Notes under the pieces: generated by a model | The model's input: the letters and a program-made list of their open reading frames with translations, nothing else | Databases searched by the model: none | What the model was told of the DNA's origin: nothing | Made by a program: the position numbers and the translations under genes | Shown here: positions 45,490 through 53,880 of the stretch, piece after piece | How positions within the stretch are numbered: the first letter of the stretch is position 1 | Layout of the letters: each line of letters starts with the position of its first letter | Assembly: GCA_024711005.1 (NCBI GenBank) | Contig: JANJTQ010000009.1 | Span: forward strand, 1 to 64,000 | Direction of reading: 5' to 3' | Length of the DNA stretch: 64,000 bases | DNA from: Opitutaceae bacterium | Lineage (GTDB): Bacteria; Verrucomicrobiota; Verrucomicrobiia; Opitutales; Opitutaceae

Positions 45490-45801
45490 ACGGAGAGTGG
45501 CAGGACCACCCAAGTGGAGATGCGCGGCCAGCCATGCGATTGACGCCCCGGACTCATTGCGAATCTCCCGCGCAAGCGCAATCTTCCAAGTCCCCTTACG
45601 CGGTTTCCTCTGTAGATCGGCGATCGTTTTATTTATGCGCACCAATCCGGCGTCCAAGCTTGCGCCCCGCATGCCTGAGTTCAACGCGTTATCGCGAGAC
45701 AAACCCATGGTAAGAGACTGCTGCCCATATTCCGTCGCGAACGCCTTGCGCCATGCCGTCGGCCCGGCTCCGGCCGGCACGGGCTCGCGCTTCCGAATCA
45801 C
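45454..45801 (-). pseudogene. C-terminal remnant of a RAYT/IS200-like transposase
   Basis: The C-terminal 95 residues contain GTWKIALAREIRNESGASIA and WLAAHLHLGGPATLRGYLHQ. This resembles the helix-turn-helix tail that follows the Y1 domain in REP-associated tyrosine transposases. The catalytic HUH and Tyr parts are missing. The first 17 residues of the ORF are only the antisense of a duplicated kinase tail. The family call is by similarity of the tail pattern and is tentative. Confidence 0.55.
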
Positions 45802-45868
45802 CTTCGCATCAGCCGGCCCCCAAGCCGAAATCGGCCTGACCAGTGAAACACCAAACGCGCGGTGATTT
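45757..45868 (+). repeat. Duplicated 3' end of the ethylene-receptor-like kinase gene
   Basis: About 110 bases resemble 40359-40468, the last 27 codons and immediate downstream region of the kinase at 39226. Both read VGPAPAGTGSRFRIT in the same frame. The copy has lost the original stop codon and runs directly into the epimerase upstream region. Confidence 0.8.
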
Positions 45869-45934
45869 TTCCTGTGCGGGCGGGAGAGGCGGACCTGATG
45901 GCGTACGCCGCCGCATTATGATTTTATCCTCAAT

Positions 45935-46783
45935 ATGCCCCTCTCTTTCACCCCGAACGAAACGTTCACCCAGCTGAAACCCACGAATCCCCACCGGGTG
46001 CTCGTCACCGGAGCCGGAGGGCGCATCGGATCCTACTATGCCGAACATGCGCCGGCTCATCATGTACGCCGACTCATGGTCCGTCCGGGAGATCCCGACG
46101 CGCAAAAACTGGCGGCCTGGGGCGAGGTCGTCGAAGCCGCCCTCGATGACCGCGTGCGGTTGATCGAGATTTGCCAGGGCATGGACACCGTGGTCCATCT
46201 CGCGGCCAATCCGAATCCCAACGCCGATTGGGACAGCCTGCTTCAGGCAAATATCATCGGTACCTACAACCTCATGTCCGCGGCGCGCGTCGCAGGCGTG
46301 AAGCGCGTCGTCTACGCCTCGTCCATTCACGCGGTGTCCGGTTATCCGCCCGACGTGCAGGTGAAGACCAGCGAACCGGTCAACCCTGGTGATCTCTACG
46401 GCGTCTCGAAGTGCTTCGGTGAAGCCCTTGGTCGTTACTTTGCGGAACAGGAAGGCATGTCGGTGATCGCCCTGCGCATCGGTGCGTTTCAATCCCTTCA
46501 GAAGGCCGCCGATCCGCACAACGCCGGGTTGTTGGATGCCTTCGTGTCACGACGGGATTTGAACCAATTGCTCGTGCGGTGCGTGGACGACGAGACGCTG
46601 CGCTTCGCGATTTTTCACGGCCTGAGCAACAACCGGTTCAAGCGACTCGATCTCTCCGATGCACGCGCGCTCCTCGGTTACGAGCCGCACGACGACCTCG
46701 CGGCCGAGAACCCGCAGTTCAAACACACCGCACTCGCGGAAGATCCGGAAACGCACAAAGGCACGCCTCAAGGCCGGAAGTGA
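45935..46783 (+). CDS. NAD-dependent epimerase/dehydratase, uronate dehydrogenase-like
   Basis: The 282-residue extended short-chain dehydrogenase has VLVTGAGGRIGSYYAEH for NAD binding and VVHLAANPNP. Catalytic SSIHA and YGVSK motifs carry the Ser/Tyr/Lys set. The arrangement LQANIIGTYNLMSAAR and DLYGVSKCFGEALGRYF resembles bacterial uronate dehydrogenases, which oxidise galacturonate or glucuronate. Substrate remains uncertain. It is the intact copy of a gene whose 5' end is duplicated at 45167. ATG 45935 matches the start shared by both copies. Confidence 0.85.
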   Translation: MPLSFTPNETFTQLKPTNPHRVLVTGAGGRIGSYYAEHAPAHHVRRLMVRPGDPDAQKLAAWGEVVEAALDDRVRLIEICQGMDTVVHLAANPNPNADWDSLLQANIIGTYNLMSAARVAGVKRVVYASSIHAVSGYPPDVQVKTSEPVNPGDLYGVSKCFGEALGRYFAEQEGMSVIALRIGAFQSLQKAADPHNAGLLDAFVSRRDLNQLLVRCVDDETLRFAIFHGLSNNRFKRLDLSDARALLGYEPHDDLAAENPQFKHTALAEDPETHKGTPQGRK

Positions 46784-46932
46784 TGCCGGGGACAGCACCG
46801 CCCTACGCAAACGCTCTCAGTCCCTGCGGAACATCCCCGGAGCAAACAATCGCGGCGTAAAGCCGCTCCCCTAACGGGCTCGATCAAATGCCTCCGGGCT
46901 TGCCCCGAGGATCTTTACTTCAAAGACATCGC

Positions 46933-47253
46933 CTACAACGCGGCCGCCGCCCAGCCCGGCAAACCCAACCGGCGGCCGCAGGCGTGGTCTTCGAGCAAAT
47001 TCTGCAGCCACGGCCGGGAGCAGGAGCATCCGCCGAGTTCGACGAAGTGCTTCCCTTGGTGATTCTCGACGCGGTAGTGATCGATGCGCACCGTTACCGG
47101 TTCGTTCTCACCAATTAACAAACACACGAGATCAACCGATTTCGCCTTTGAGTTGATCTTCAACTCGCTCACCTCGCCGTAGCGTTTGATCAGTCCGTTG
47201 ACATATCTGCGGGCGGCCTGACTGGCCAGGGCGTCTTTGGCGGCGGTGAACAT
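46933..47253 (-). CDS. Conserved-looking small protein, unknown function
   Basis: The 106-residue protein has an N-terminal helix (AAKDALASQAARRYVNGLIKRY split as AAKDALASQA and YVNGLIKRYGEV). A beta-rich middle follows (ELKINSKAKSVDLVCLL; PVTVRIDHYRV), then a C-terminal segment with a CSCSRPW motif. I do not recognise a named family. It is divergent from the AarF gene with 162 bases between starts, so both may share a promoter region. Confidence 0.65.
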   Translation of the reverse strand: MFTAAKDALASQAARRYVNGLIKRYGEVSELKINSKAKSVDLVCLLIGENEPVTVRIDHYRVENHQGKHFVELGGCSCSRPWLQNLLEDHACGRRLGLPGWAAAAL

Positions 47254-47415
47254 AGAGGAAAATCGTGAGTTCGATCAACCGAGTGCGACGGGCTGAGCCG
47301 CCACAGTCAACGCACGGGACCGGGGTTCCGACAGGTGCCGGGATTCTCTCCCGAACCGGTCTCGTGAAACATGGTCGGTCATTCACATCCGTCAACCGCC
47401 CTCGGACATCCGACC

Positions 47416-49077
47416 ATGAAGCTCTCCATCAAGCACCTGAAACGTTACAAAGAGATCGCCTTCCTCCTGTGGAAATATGGCCGGTCCGATCTGGTGAAAA
47501 ACATGGGGCTCGATGAACCGTACGATCCCGAGAAAGAGGGTCGCACCTTGGGCGACGTCACTCCGGATCAGTTGGCGAACGACCTTGAAGCGATGGGGCC
47601 CACGTACGTCAAAATCGGACAGGTGCTGGCCGGACGGCCCGACCTGCTCCCGGAGCCTTACCTGAAAGGACTGGAGCGACTGCAGGACAAGGTCGCCCCT
47701 TTTCCCTACGAAGAAGTCGAGCAAATCGTCGTCAACGAACTGGGCGTGCGCATCTCCAAGGCCTTCTCCGAATTCAATCCCGTCCCCAGCGCCGCGGCCT
47801 CGCTCGGCCAGGTGCACGCGGCCGTCCTGCGCGATGGACGCGAGGTCGTCGTGAAGGTTCAACGACCCGGCATTCGCGCCCAAATCGCCGACGATTTCGA
47901 GGTGCTTGGTCGCATCGCCGAGTTCCTCGACCAACACACCGCCGCCGGCCGTCGCTACCGTTTTGTCACCGTGCTCGAAGAGTTCCGTCTCACGATCCAG
48001 CAGGAGCTCAACTATGAAAACGAGGCTCAAAACCTCATCACCATCGGCCGGAACCTGGAGGAGTTTCCGCTGATCACGGTGCCCCGGCCGGTGGCGGATT
48101 ACAGCACGCGCAGCGTGCTCACCATGGACTGCGTGCACGGCCGCAAACTCACCGCGATCAGCCCGCTCGCCCGCATGGATTTCGATGGCGCAGTCCTCGT
48201 CGAGGAACTCTTCAAGGCCTATCTCAAGCAGGTGCTCGTTGACGGTATTTTTCACGCCGATCCCCACCCGGGAAACGTTTTCCTGACCGACGACAACCGC
48301 ATCGCCCTGCTCGATCTGGGCATGGTCGGCCACACCGCGCCCGGCATGCAGGAAAACCTGCTCAAAATCCTGATCGCCCTGAGCGAGGGCCAAGGCGAAG
48401 AGGCCGCGGAAATCGTGATCGGCATGAGTGAAAAGATGCCGTCGTTCGACGCCCCCGAGTTCCGGCGCAAGATCAGCCAGCTCATCGCCCTGCGCCGCGA
48501 CCAGGGTCTCGAACGGATGAAGACCGGCCAGTCGTTGCTCGACGTAAGCGCCCACGCGCGCGACAACGGGCTCTTCGTTCCCAGCGAACTTACGCTCCTC
48601 GGAAAAACGCTCCTGCAACTCGACGAGATCGGTCGCATTCTCGATCCGTCGTTCGACCCCAACGCATCCGTCCGTCGCAATGTCACCGATCTGATGAAGC
48701 GGCGGATGAAAAAGGAGCTCACCCAGGGAAATCTCTTCAGCTCGCTTCTGGAGTTGAAGGATTTCACCACGCAACTTCCCCGCCGCCTGAACCGCGTCCT
48801 CGATGCCGTCACCAACGCCGAGGTCGAAGTGAAGGTGAAGGCGGTGGACGCCAAAACGGTTCTGGATGGCATGCAAAAAATCGCCAACCGCATCACCACG
48901 GGACTCGTGCTCGCAGCCTTGATTGTGGGTGCGGCCCTGCTGATGCGTGTTGAGACACGCTTCCAACTCTTCGGCTATCCCGGACTGGCGATCCTCTGCT
49001 TCTTGGGTGCCGCCGGTGGCGGACTCTGGCTCCTGATCGAGATCCGTCGTCACGATCCGCGCAGCGGCGAGGAGTAA
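47416..49077 (+). CDS. AarF/ABC1/UbiB family kinase-like protein
   Basis: The 553-residue protein has the atypical-kinase signatures of the UbiB family: KxGQ-type motif MGPTYVKIGQVLAGRPDLLP, AAASLGQVHAAVL (Ala-rich loop), VVKVQRP with the ATP-site Lys, ELNYENEAQN, and FHADPHPGNVFL with the catalytic Asp region. Two hydrophobic helices lie at the C-terminus (about 495-545). Family members support ubiquinone or other isoprenoid-lipid metabolism. It is followed after five bases by a YihY gene. I start it at ATG 47416 (MKLSIKHLKRY). Confidence 0.9.
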   Translation: MKLSIKHLKRYKEIAFLLWKYGRSDLVKNMGLDEPYDPEKEGRTLGDVTPDQLANDLEAMGPTYVKIGQVLAGRPDLLPEPYLKGLERLQDKVAPFPYEEVEQIVVNELGVRISKAFSEFNPVPSAAASLGQVHAAVLRDGREVVVKVQRPGIRAQIADDFEVLGRIAEFLDQHTAAGRRYRFVTVLEEFRLTIQQELNYENEAQNLITIGRNLEEFPLITVPRPVADYSTRSVLTMDCVHGRKLTAISPLARMDFDGAVLVEELFKAYLKQVLVDGIFHADPHPGNVFLTDDNRIALLDLGMVGHTAPGMQENLLKILIALSEGQGEEAAEIVIGMSEKMPSFDAPEFRRKISQLIALRRDQGLERMKTGQSLLDVSAHARDNGLFVPSELTLLGKTLLQLDEIGRILDPSFDPNASVRRNVTDLMKRRMKKELTQGNLFSSLLELKDFTTQLPRRLNRVLDAVTNAEVEVKVKAVDAKTVLDGMQKIANRITTGLVLAALIVGAALLMRVETRFQLFGYPGLAILCFLGAAGGGLWLLIEIRRHDPRSGEE

Positions 49078-49082
49078 GTTCC

Positions 49083-49997
49083 ATGACGTCGAGTAACGAT
49101 CAACCGACCGTTTGCATCCGACAGATTCCGCGTCTGCTATGGCGCACGATCCGGGCGTTTTTCGCCGACAGCGTCACACGACTCGGAGCCGCCCTCGCCT
49201 TTTACACCACCATCGCGGTCGCGCCGATGCTGGTGCTCACCATCGCCCTCGCGGGGGTTTTCTTCGATAGCGAGGACGCGGCTCGCGAACGCGTGCTGGG
49301 AGAGATTGAAAACCTCGCGGGCAAACAAGCTGGCGAGGCGGTCCAGGCGGTGAAACGCCCTGACCAAGAGACCGGCGGCCGGGGTGCCACCCTGATCAGC
49401 GCCGCCACCCTGATCGTCGGCGCCTTTGGCGTGTTCTACCATATGCAGGACGCGTTGAACGTCATCTGGCATGTGCCTCCGCCGAAAAAGATGAACATCT
49501 GGCGAACCCTCCTCAAACGACTCTTCTCGATGGCCATGGTGATGGCGACCGGCTTCCTGCTGCTCGCTTCGCTCGTGGTGAGCGCGCTCCTCAGTTGGGT
49601 GAGCGAACACACGCTTGGACGCCTGAATCTGCCTGCGATGATTCTGCGGATGATCGACCTCTTGCTTTCCACCGGAATGATCGCGGTGCTGCTTGCGGTG
49701 ATCTTTCGGATGCTGCCCGATACGCGTGTGCGCTGGCGGCATGTGTGGCTGGGTGCCGTGTTCACCTCCGTGCTTTTCACCGTGGGCAAGACCGCGCTCG
49801 GCCTCTATCTGGCAAACGCGAGTGTCGCCTCGTCCTACGGTGCCGCCGGCTCGGTGATCGTCCTGCTGCTCTGGTGCTACTACATGGCGCAGATTATTTT
49901 CTTCGGAGCCGAGTTCACCCGCGTGACCGATTTGAGCGATGGAGGACGGGATTTCTCCAAGCTCGACCGCCCGGTGGGACGCGATCTGTCGCTCTGA
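49083..49997 (+). CDS. YihY/virulence factor BrkB family membrane protein
   Basis: The 304-residue protein has about six membrane helices. It shows the YihY motifs RLGAALAFYTTIAVAPMLVL at the N-terminus and SYGAAGSVIVLLLWCYYMAQ near the C-terminus, followed by FFGAEFTRV. It was once annotated as ribonuclease BN, but that activity belongs to another protein. Its true function is unclear. It starts five bases after the AarF stop and must be cotranscribed. Confidence 0.9.
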   Translation: MTSSNDQPTVCIRQIPRLLWRTIRAFFADSVTRLGAALAFYTTIAVAPMLVLTIALAGVFFDSEDAARERVLGEIENLAGKQAGEAVQAVKRPDQETGGRGATLISAATLIVGAFGVFYHMQDALNVIWHVPPPKKMNIWRTLLKRLFSMAMVMATGFLLLASLVVSALLSWVSEHTLGRLNLPAMILRMIDLLLSTGMIAVLLAVIFRMLPDTRVRWRHVWLGAVFTSVLFTVGKTALGLYLANASVASSYGAAGSVIVLLLWCYYMAQIIFFGAEFTRVTDLSDGGRDFSKLDRPVGRDLSL

Positions 49998-50025
49998 GTC
50001 GAACGTGGCGGCGGACGGTTTGACC

Positions 50026-50078
50026 GTGGGAGCGAGCTTGCTCGCGATTCCGATCCTCGCGAGCAAGCTCGCTCCCAC
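50026..50078. repeat. REP/BIME: perfect 22-bp inverted palindrome pair
   Basis: GTGGGAGCGAGCTTGCTCGC begins the left arm, and its exact 22-bp complement ends at 50078, with nine bases between arms. Each arm is itself a hairpin (GCGAGC-TT-GCTCGC). It closely resembles the REP sequences of Pseudomonas, which are mobilised by RAYT transposases. Confidence 0.9.
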
Positions 50079-50161
50079 AAAATCACCGGCAAACAGCAGC
50101 GCGTTTCAAATGCCCCATCGCTTGCTCCAGGGATTTCAGCCCCAAACTATCCAAAACAAAA

Positions 50162-50190
50162 AGACCCGGCTTTCGCGCCGGGTCTCTTTT
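50162..50190 (+). terminator. Bidirectional intrinsic terminator
   Basis: AGACCCGGC-TTTCGC-GCCGGGTCT is followed by CTTTT and preceded by an A-rich run. It serves the aarF-yihY unit and the convergent gene ending at 50249. Confidence 0.88.
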
Positions 50191-50248
50191 CTGAACAGCG
50201 CGGCGTTTTCAACACCGGGCGGTGAGTGATGCGTTGCCCGTAGCGGCG

Positions 50249-50977
50249 TTACTTGGCCCAGCCCTTCACGCCTTCCATCAACATGGCCTTGTCTGGATCT
50301 CCGGCTTCGTCGCTCACCGGCCGCATGAAGTGCAATCCGGTCATGTAGGCCGGGCGCTCCCCCTTCAGGAACTGGCCCACTGCCTGCGCGTGTTGTTTGC
50401 GCGCTTCGTCGGGAGTGATTTTTCCCTCGATGATGTCGTGCGCCAGGTTAATCGCGAGGAAGTTCATTTCCTCCTGATCGCAGCGGGCTGACAACTCGCC
50501 CTTGGTGCGCTCGACAACGACGCTGCCGTCGTAGGTCGCGAGTTCGGTGAACTTCTCCACCGGCACGTCCAAGGCGATTCCCTGCCGGAGCATGTCCTTG
50601 TGCTGCATCGGGAAATTGTGATCGATCTCCTCGTTGACCAACTCGGTGAACTTCCACGGTCCCGAGCGATGCCAGATGAGCCGGTTCACGCTCACCTCGT
50701 GCGGCTGTCCATATTTCTGAATCGTTTTCCTCGCCACCTCACGCGGCTTCTCCCGCCATTGGGAAATGACCTCCTCGACCCGGGCGGTCTCGGCGGTGGT
50801 GTTGGTGGTGACCCCCGGTTGCCGGACGTCCACGGGCTGCATGCCGGAACCGCCGGTTTCCATGCGGCTCTGATCCTGGCTCTGGTCCGTGGGGCCCTGG
50901 ATTTTGCTCGATTGCTGCGCCGCCAAGGTGCCGGCGAGACAGACCGCCGAGGCGATTGCGATGGCTGTAATTTTCAT
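50249..50977 (-). CDS. Exported protein of unknown function
   Basis: The 242-residue protein has a signal peptide (MKITAIAIASAVCLAGTLAA) and a Gln/Ser-rich linker. A single domain of about 160 residues follows (KTIQKYGQPHEVSVNRLIWH; EEIDHNFPMQHKDMLRQGIA). ATG 50977 has AAAGGA six bases upstream and is preferred over the ORF-track start. I do not recognise the family. It lies 29 bases downstream of the YflT-like gene among other envelope and stress proteins. Confidence 0.7.
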   Translation of the reverse strand: MKITAIAIASAVCLAGTLAAQQSSKIQGPTDQSQDQSRMETGGSGMQPVDVRQPGVTTNTTAETARVEEVISQWREKPREVARKTIQKYGQPHEVSVNRLIWHRSGPWKFTELVNEEIDHNFPMQHKDMLRQGIALDVPVEKFTELATYDGSVVVERTKGELSARCDQEEMNFLAINLAHDIIEGKITPDEARKQHAQAVGQFLKGERPAYMTGLHFMRPVSDEAGDPDKAMLMEGVKGWAK

Positions 50978-51006
50978 TGGTTTCCTTTGGTTGGTGATTT
51001 TTTTCT

Positions 51007-51546
51007 TCAAGCAGCCCGTTCACTTCTCGGAACGGAAGATTCGCCCGTGGAGCTGATGTCCTCGGCTCCTCCATCCTTGAAAATCTTTTTGGCGGCGGAC
51101 ACCTCGTCGGAGTTTTCGGTATGGGCGGAGATGAGAATGTTGCCCGCCTTGATCTTGCCCTCGTAGCGCTTCGCCTCGAACTCGGGAATACCGAGTCCGA
51201 CAAGCGCTCCGGTAATGCCGCCGACCGCCGCGCCGACCGCAACACCGCTCAACGCGGCAACGATCGGACCGGCGGCGATGAACGGACCGGCGCCGGGAAT
51301 CGCAAGGGCGCCGATCCCGGCGATCCACCCGAGCGCGCCACCGGCGAGGCCGCCGGCACTCGCGCCGGCGATGGCGCCTTCCGGAGCCTTGGTGTTCTTC
51401 TCGTGCGCGAAGTCGCGGGTCGTATCCTTGTCGGGAAACAACACCGAGATATCGCTGTTGGAGAAATTGGATGCACGCAGACTGGTAACGATGCGTTCGG
51501 CTTGGGCGCGGGAGGTGGCGATGCAGAATACGGATTTTTTAGACAT
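51007..51546 (-). CDS. YflT/general-stress-protein-17M-like protein with glycine-rich helix
   Basis: The 179-residue protein begins with a ferredoxin-like half (SVFCIATSRAQAERIVTSLR) typical of YflT/DUF1269-like stress proteins. It then has a long Gly/Ala-rich hydrophobic section (about 55-115) of glycine-zipper type that could insert into membranes, and ends with a short alpha/beta part. AGGAAA lies four bases before the start. It stands between the PRC-BON gene and the exported unknown protein, all on one strand. Confidence 0.75.
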   Translation of the reverse strand: MSKKSVFCIATSRAQAERIVTSLRASNFSNSDISVLFPDKDTTRDFAHEKNTKAPEGAIAGASAGGLAGGALGWIAGIGALAIPGAGPFIAAGPIVAALSGVAVGAAVGGITGALVGLGIPEFEAKRYEGKIKAGNILISAHTENSDEVSAAKKIFKDGGAEDISSTGESSVPRSERAA

Positions 51547-51564
51547 GTGATTTCCTGGTTTGAT

Positions 51565-52794
51565 TTATTGTTCGGATTGAGGGGCGGACGAGGTGATGAC
51601 CTCAAGTTGGTTGGTCACGCGCTCCGGAGAGCCGGCCGTGCGCGCCGCAATCTCCGCGATGGCGGTCTTCTCGTCGTCGGTCCTGACCGGACCGCGCAAG
51701 GTGACACGGCCGTCACGCGTGATGATTTTCACATTTCGGGCGCTCATTGAAAAACCCTCGCGGGCACGGATCGCTTTGCGGATGCTGGCGGTGATGGCGA
51801 TATCCTCACGCGAATTGCCCTGGTTGATCGGAGTGAGACTCGCCCGCCCGCGATCCCGTTTGTTCAGACGGGTGTTATCCGCGGCCGTGCCCTTGGCGTA
51901 GGGCGCGGTATTATAGGAGCGATAGATCTCATCGGTGTACGCGCGATCGTTAAAACGCTCCGCATCCTCCTCCCGATAACGCGGTGCGTTCTTCAGCGTG
52001 TCCTTTGAGGCGGTGAGCAACAGTTCCTCTTTTTCATCGCCGAGGAATCCGATGGCCGAAGGCGGGACCGCACTCTTGCTGTCGCCGATGCCCAGAAAGC
52101 CGCCCGATCCGATGATCAGGACCACCACCCGGCCACCGGGCAAATCCACGATCAGGTCTTCAACCCCGCCCACCTTCGCATCCATCGAGTCCCTCACGGT
52201 CAGCTTGAGGAGATCGGTGGCGAGGATGACACGTCCGAGACGCACCGGCTCGACAGAGGAATCCTTCTTGCCGTGCGCGTGCACGCCGCCGGGTGTCGGC
52301 GGAGGGCCGGCCTCTTCCTCGGAGACGATGAAATAAGGCTCCTGGCCATAATGCCGATAGATTTCCGCGGCGCGGTCCCTCTGCTGCTGACGATTGGTGC
52401 CAGGCGGGCTGAATTTGGGAGCCGTGCCGAGCTTGGAGGCATCACCGCGCCATTTGATGGTCCGATCCTGCCACGTATAACCAAACGCGTGCGGAGGAAT
52501 CTCGCCCTCGCCCCCGGCGATCTTCTCGCCTGAAAGAATCACGTGGACGACCCGACCGTTATCCAAGTCGATGAGCAGGTCCTTGATCTCCGCGAACGGT
52601 GCGTCGTCGGCACCGTGAACCTCTTGTCCGATCAGCTTGGTGAACGGGATCGATTCGATCTGCATCGCGGCCGTGACTCGCTCGGTCGCGTCTTCATCGC
52701 CAACCATACCCGAAGTCGGACTGTCCTCCGCATATGATCCCAAGGACAGGAGAAGTGAAGCGGCAAGGAGGAGGAGGCGGTGTTGAGTGTTCAT
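51565..52794 (-). CDS. Periplasmic protein with two PRC-barrel-like domains and a BON domain
   Basis: From ATG 52794 the protein is 409 residues with a signal peptide (LLLLAASLLLSLGSYA). Two PRC-barrel-like domains follow: LIGQEVHGADDAPFAEIKDL at about 53 and SMDAKVGGVEDLIVDLPGG at about 205. A BON domain lies at the C-terminus (ITASIRKAIRAREGFSMSAR; VKIITRDGRVTLRGPV). BON domains bind phospholipid or protect the envelope during osmotic shock. It heads a three-gene minus-strand group. Confidence 0.85.
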   Translation of the reverse strand: MNTQHRLLLLAASLLLSLGSYAEDSPTSGMVGDEDATERVTAAMQIESIPFTKLIGQEVHGADDAPFAEIKDLLIDLDNGRVVHVILSGEKIAGGEGEIPPHAFGYTWQDRTIKWRGDASKLGTAPKFSPPGTNRQQQRDRAAEIYRHYGQEPYFIVSEEEAGPPPTPGGVHAHGKKDSSVEPVRLGRVILATDLLKLTVRDSMDAKVGGVEDLIVDLPGGRVVVLIIGSGGFLGIGDSKSAVPPSAIGFLGDEKEELLLTASKDTLKNAPRYREEDAERFNDRAYTDEIYRSYNTAPYAKGTAADNTRLNKRDRGRASLTPINQGNSREDIAITASIRKAIRAREGFSMSARNVKIITRDGRVTLRGPVRTDDEKTAIAEIAARTAGSPERVTNQLEVITSSAPQSEQ

Positions 52795-53261
52795 GCGGAA
52801 AAGCGAGGGTTGTTGCGCTTGGAGATTCCAAGCGTGCGGCATGACCGGAGACGCCCCGCGACCGTTCCCCACAGCCACCTGAAACCGGCGGCCCTCCGGC
52901 TTGCCTCTGCGAAAATTTACCCGGGTCGACCCGCCAGCGCGTTCAGGGAACTTCCCCCAAGAATCCAAAGCCCCGGGGTACCCTCCTCTGAAAGCGCCAA
53001 ACAACGACAACAGGCAGGAATGTCCGTCTTCCTTTCCGACACGAAGTCCGGGGCGGCTACTTTTAGTTCCCCCATTCCCCCGGTTCGACGACCTCGAATT
53101 ACATCGAAAACGTTCATGTTGGCGCACCCACCCCGATAGGCGCTACGGAGTTCCACCCGATGGAGCTTTCGGGATGTCGTCACCGGTTTGCGTATTGCGG
53201 AGCCGACTCCGCGGCGGAAGCGTGATTCAGTCCCCTGACCCGGGGACCAACCACAAACCCA
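52795..53261. other. Gene-free region between divergent envelope genes
   Basis: No gene is supported. The 467 bases must hold the promoters of the PRC-BON gene (leftward) and the outer-membrane protein gene (rightward). I see no convincing repeat or riboswitch-like structure. Confidence 0.5.
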
Positions 53262-53822
53262 ATGAACAAAACAAAACTGATCCTCGCGGTTTCCTCTCTG
53301 TTCCTCGCGTCGGCATTCACCGCCAGCGCCCAGTACCAGACGGATACCTCTCCTCGTTACAGCAGCTTCGGTCCCGATGCCGGCGACTGGGAACTGACCC
53401 TCAGCGGCAATGGAACAAGCAACAAGGACTTCGATAACTCGCTCGGCGGCGTCAACCTGTCGCTCGGTTATTTCTTGTCCGATAACCTCGAACTCTCCGT
53501 GCGTCAGGCCATGAGCTATTCCAACGGTTCGGGCGGCGGAGCCGAATACGATGGCTCCACCTTTGTCGCACTGGACTACCACTTCGGTGTCGACCGGCTC
53601 CGCCCGTTCGTCGGCATCAACGCCGGTGGTCTTTATGGTGACACCACCAGCGACACCTGGGCCGCGGGCCTTGAAGCCGGTCTCAAGTTCTACGTTCAGC
53701 CGAAGACTTTCCTCTTCGCGCTCGTGAACTATGCGTGGACGTTCGATGACTCCGACGGCGTCACCGACAACTTCGACGACGGCGCCATCATCTGGAGCTT
53801 GGGCGTCGGCTATAACTTCTGA
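53262..53822 (+). CDS. Small outer-membrane beta-barrel protein
   Basis: The 186-residue protein has a signal peptide (LFLASAFTASAQ) and alternating amphipathic strands (GVNLSLGYFLSDNLELSVRQ; TFVALDYHFGV; LRPFVGINAGGLYG). It ends in WSLGVGYNF, with the C-terminal Phe that BamA recognises. The length suits an eight-stranded barrel of the OmpA/OmpW class. The role is unknown. It is followed by a strong terminator, so it is a single-gene unit. Confidence 0.88.
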   Translation: MNKTKLILAVSSLFLASAFTASAQYQTDTSPRYSSFGPDAGDWELTLSGNGTSNKDFDNSLGGVNLSLGYFLSDNLELSVRQAMSYSNGSGGGAEYDGSTFVALDYHFGVDRLRPFVGINAGGLYGDTTSDTWAAGLEAGLKFYVQPKTFLFALVNYAWTFDDSDGVTDNFDDGAIIWSLGVGYNF

Positions 53823-53839
53823 ACCACGATCCTCACCCG

Positions 53840-53869
53840 CGCCCCGCAGAGAATTCTGCGGGGCGTTTT
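53840..53869 (+). terminator. Intrinsic terminator of the beta-barrel gene
   Basis: CGCCCCGCAGA-GAAT-TCTGCGGGGCG, an 11-bp perfect stem, is followed by TTTTA, 18 bases after the stop codon and 11 bases before the next start. Confidence 0.93.
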
Positions 53870-53880
53870 ACTTTACGGAC

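Noticed and set aside
47392-49053. 553-residue ORF on the minus strand
   Set aside because: It mirrors the AarF gene almost exactly and has no domain of its own.
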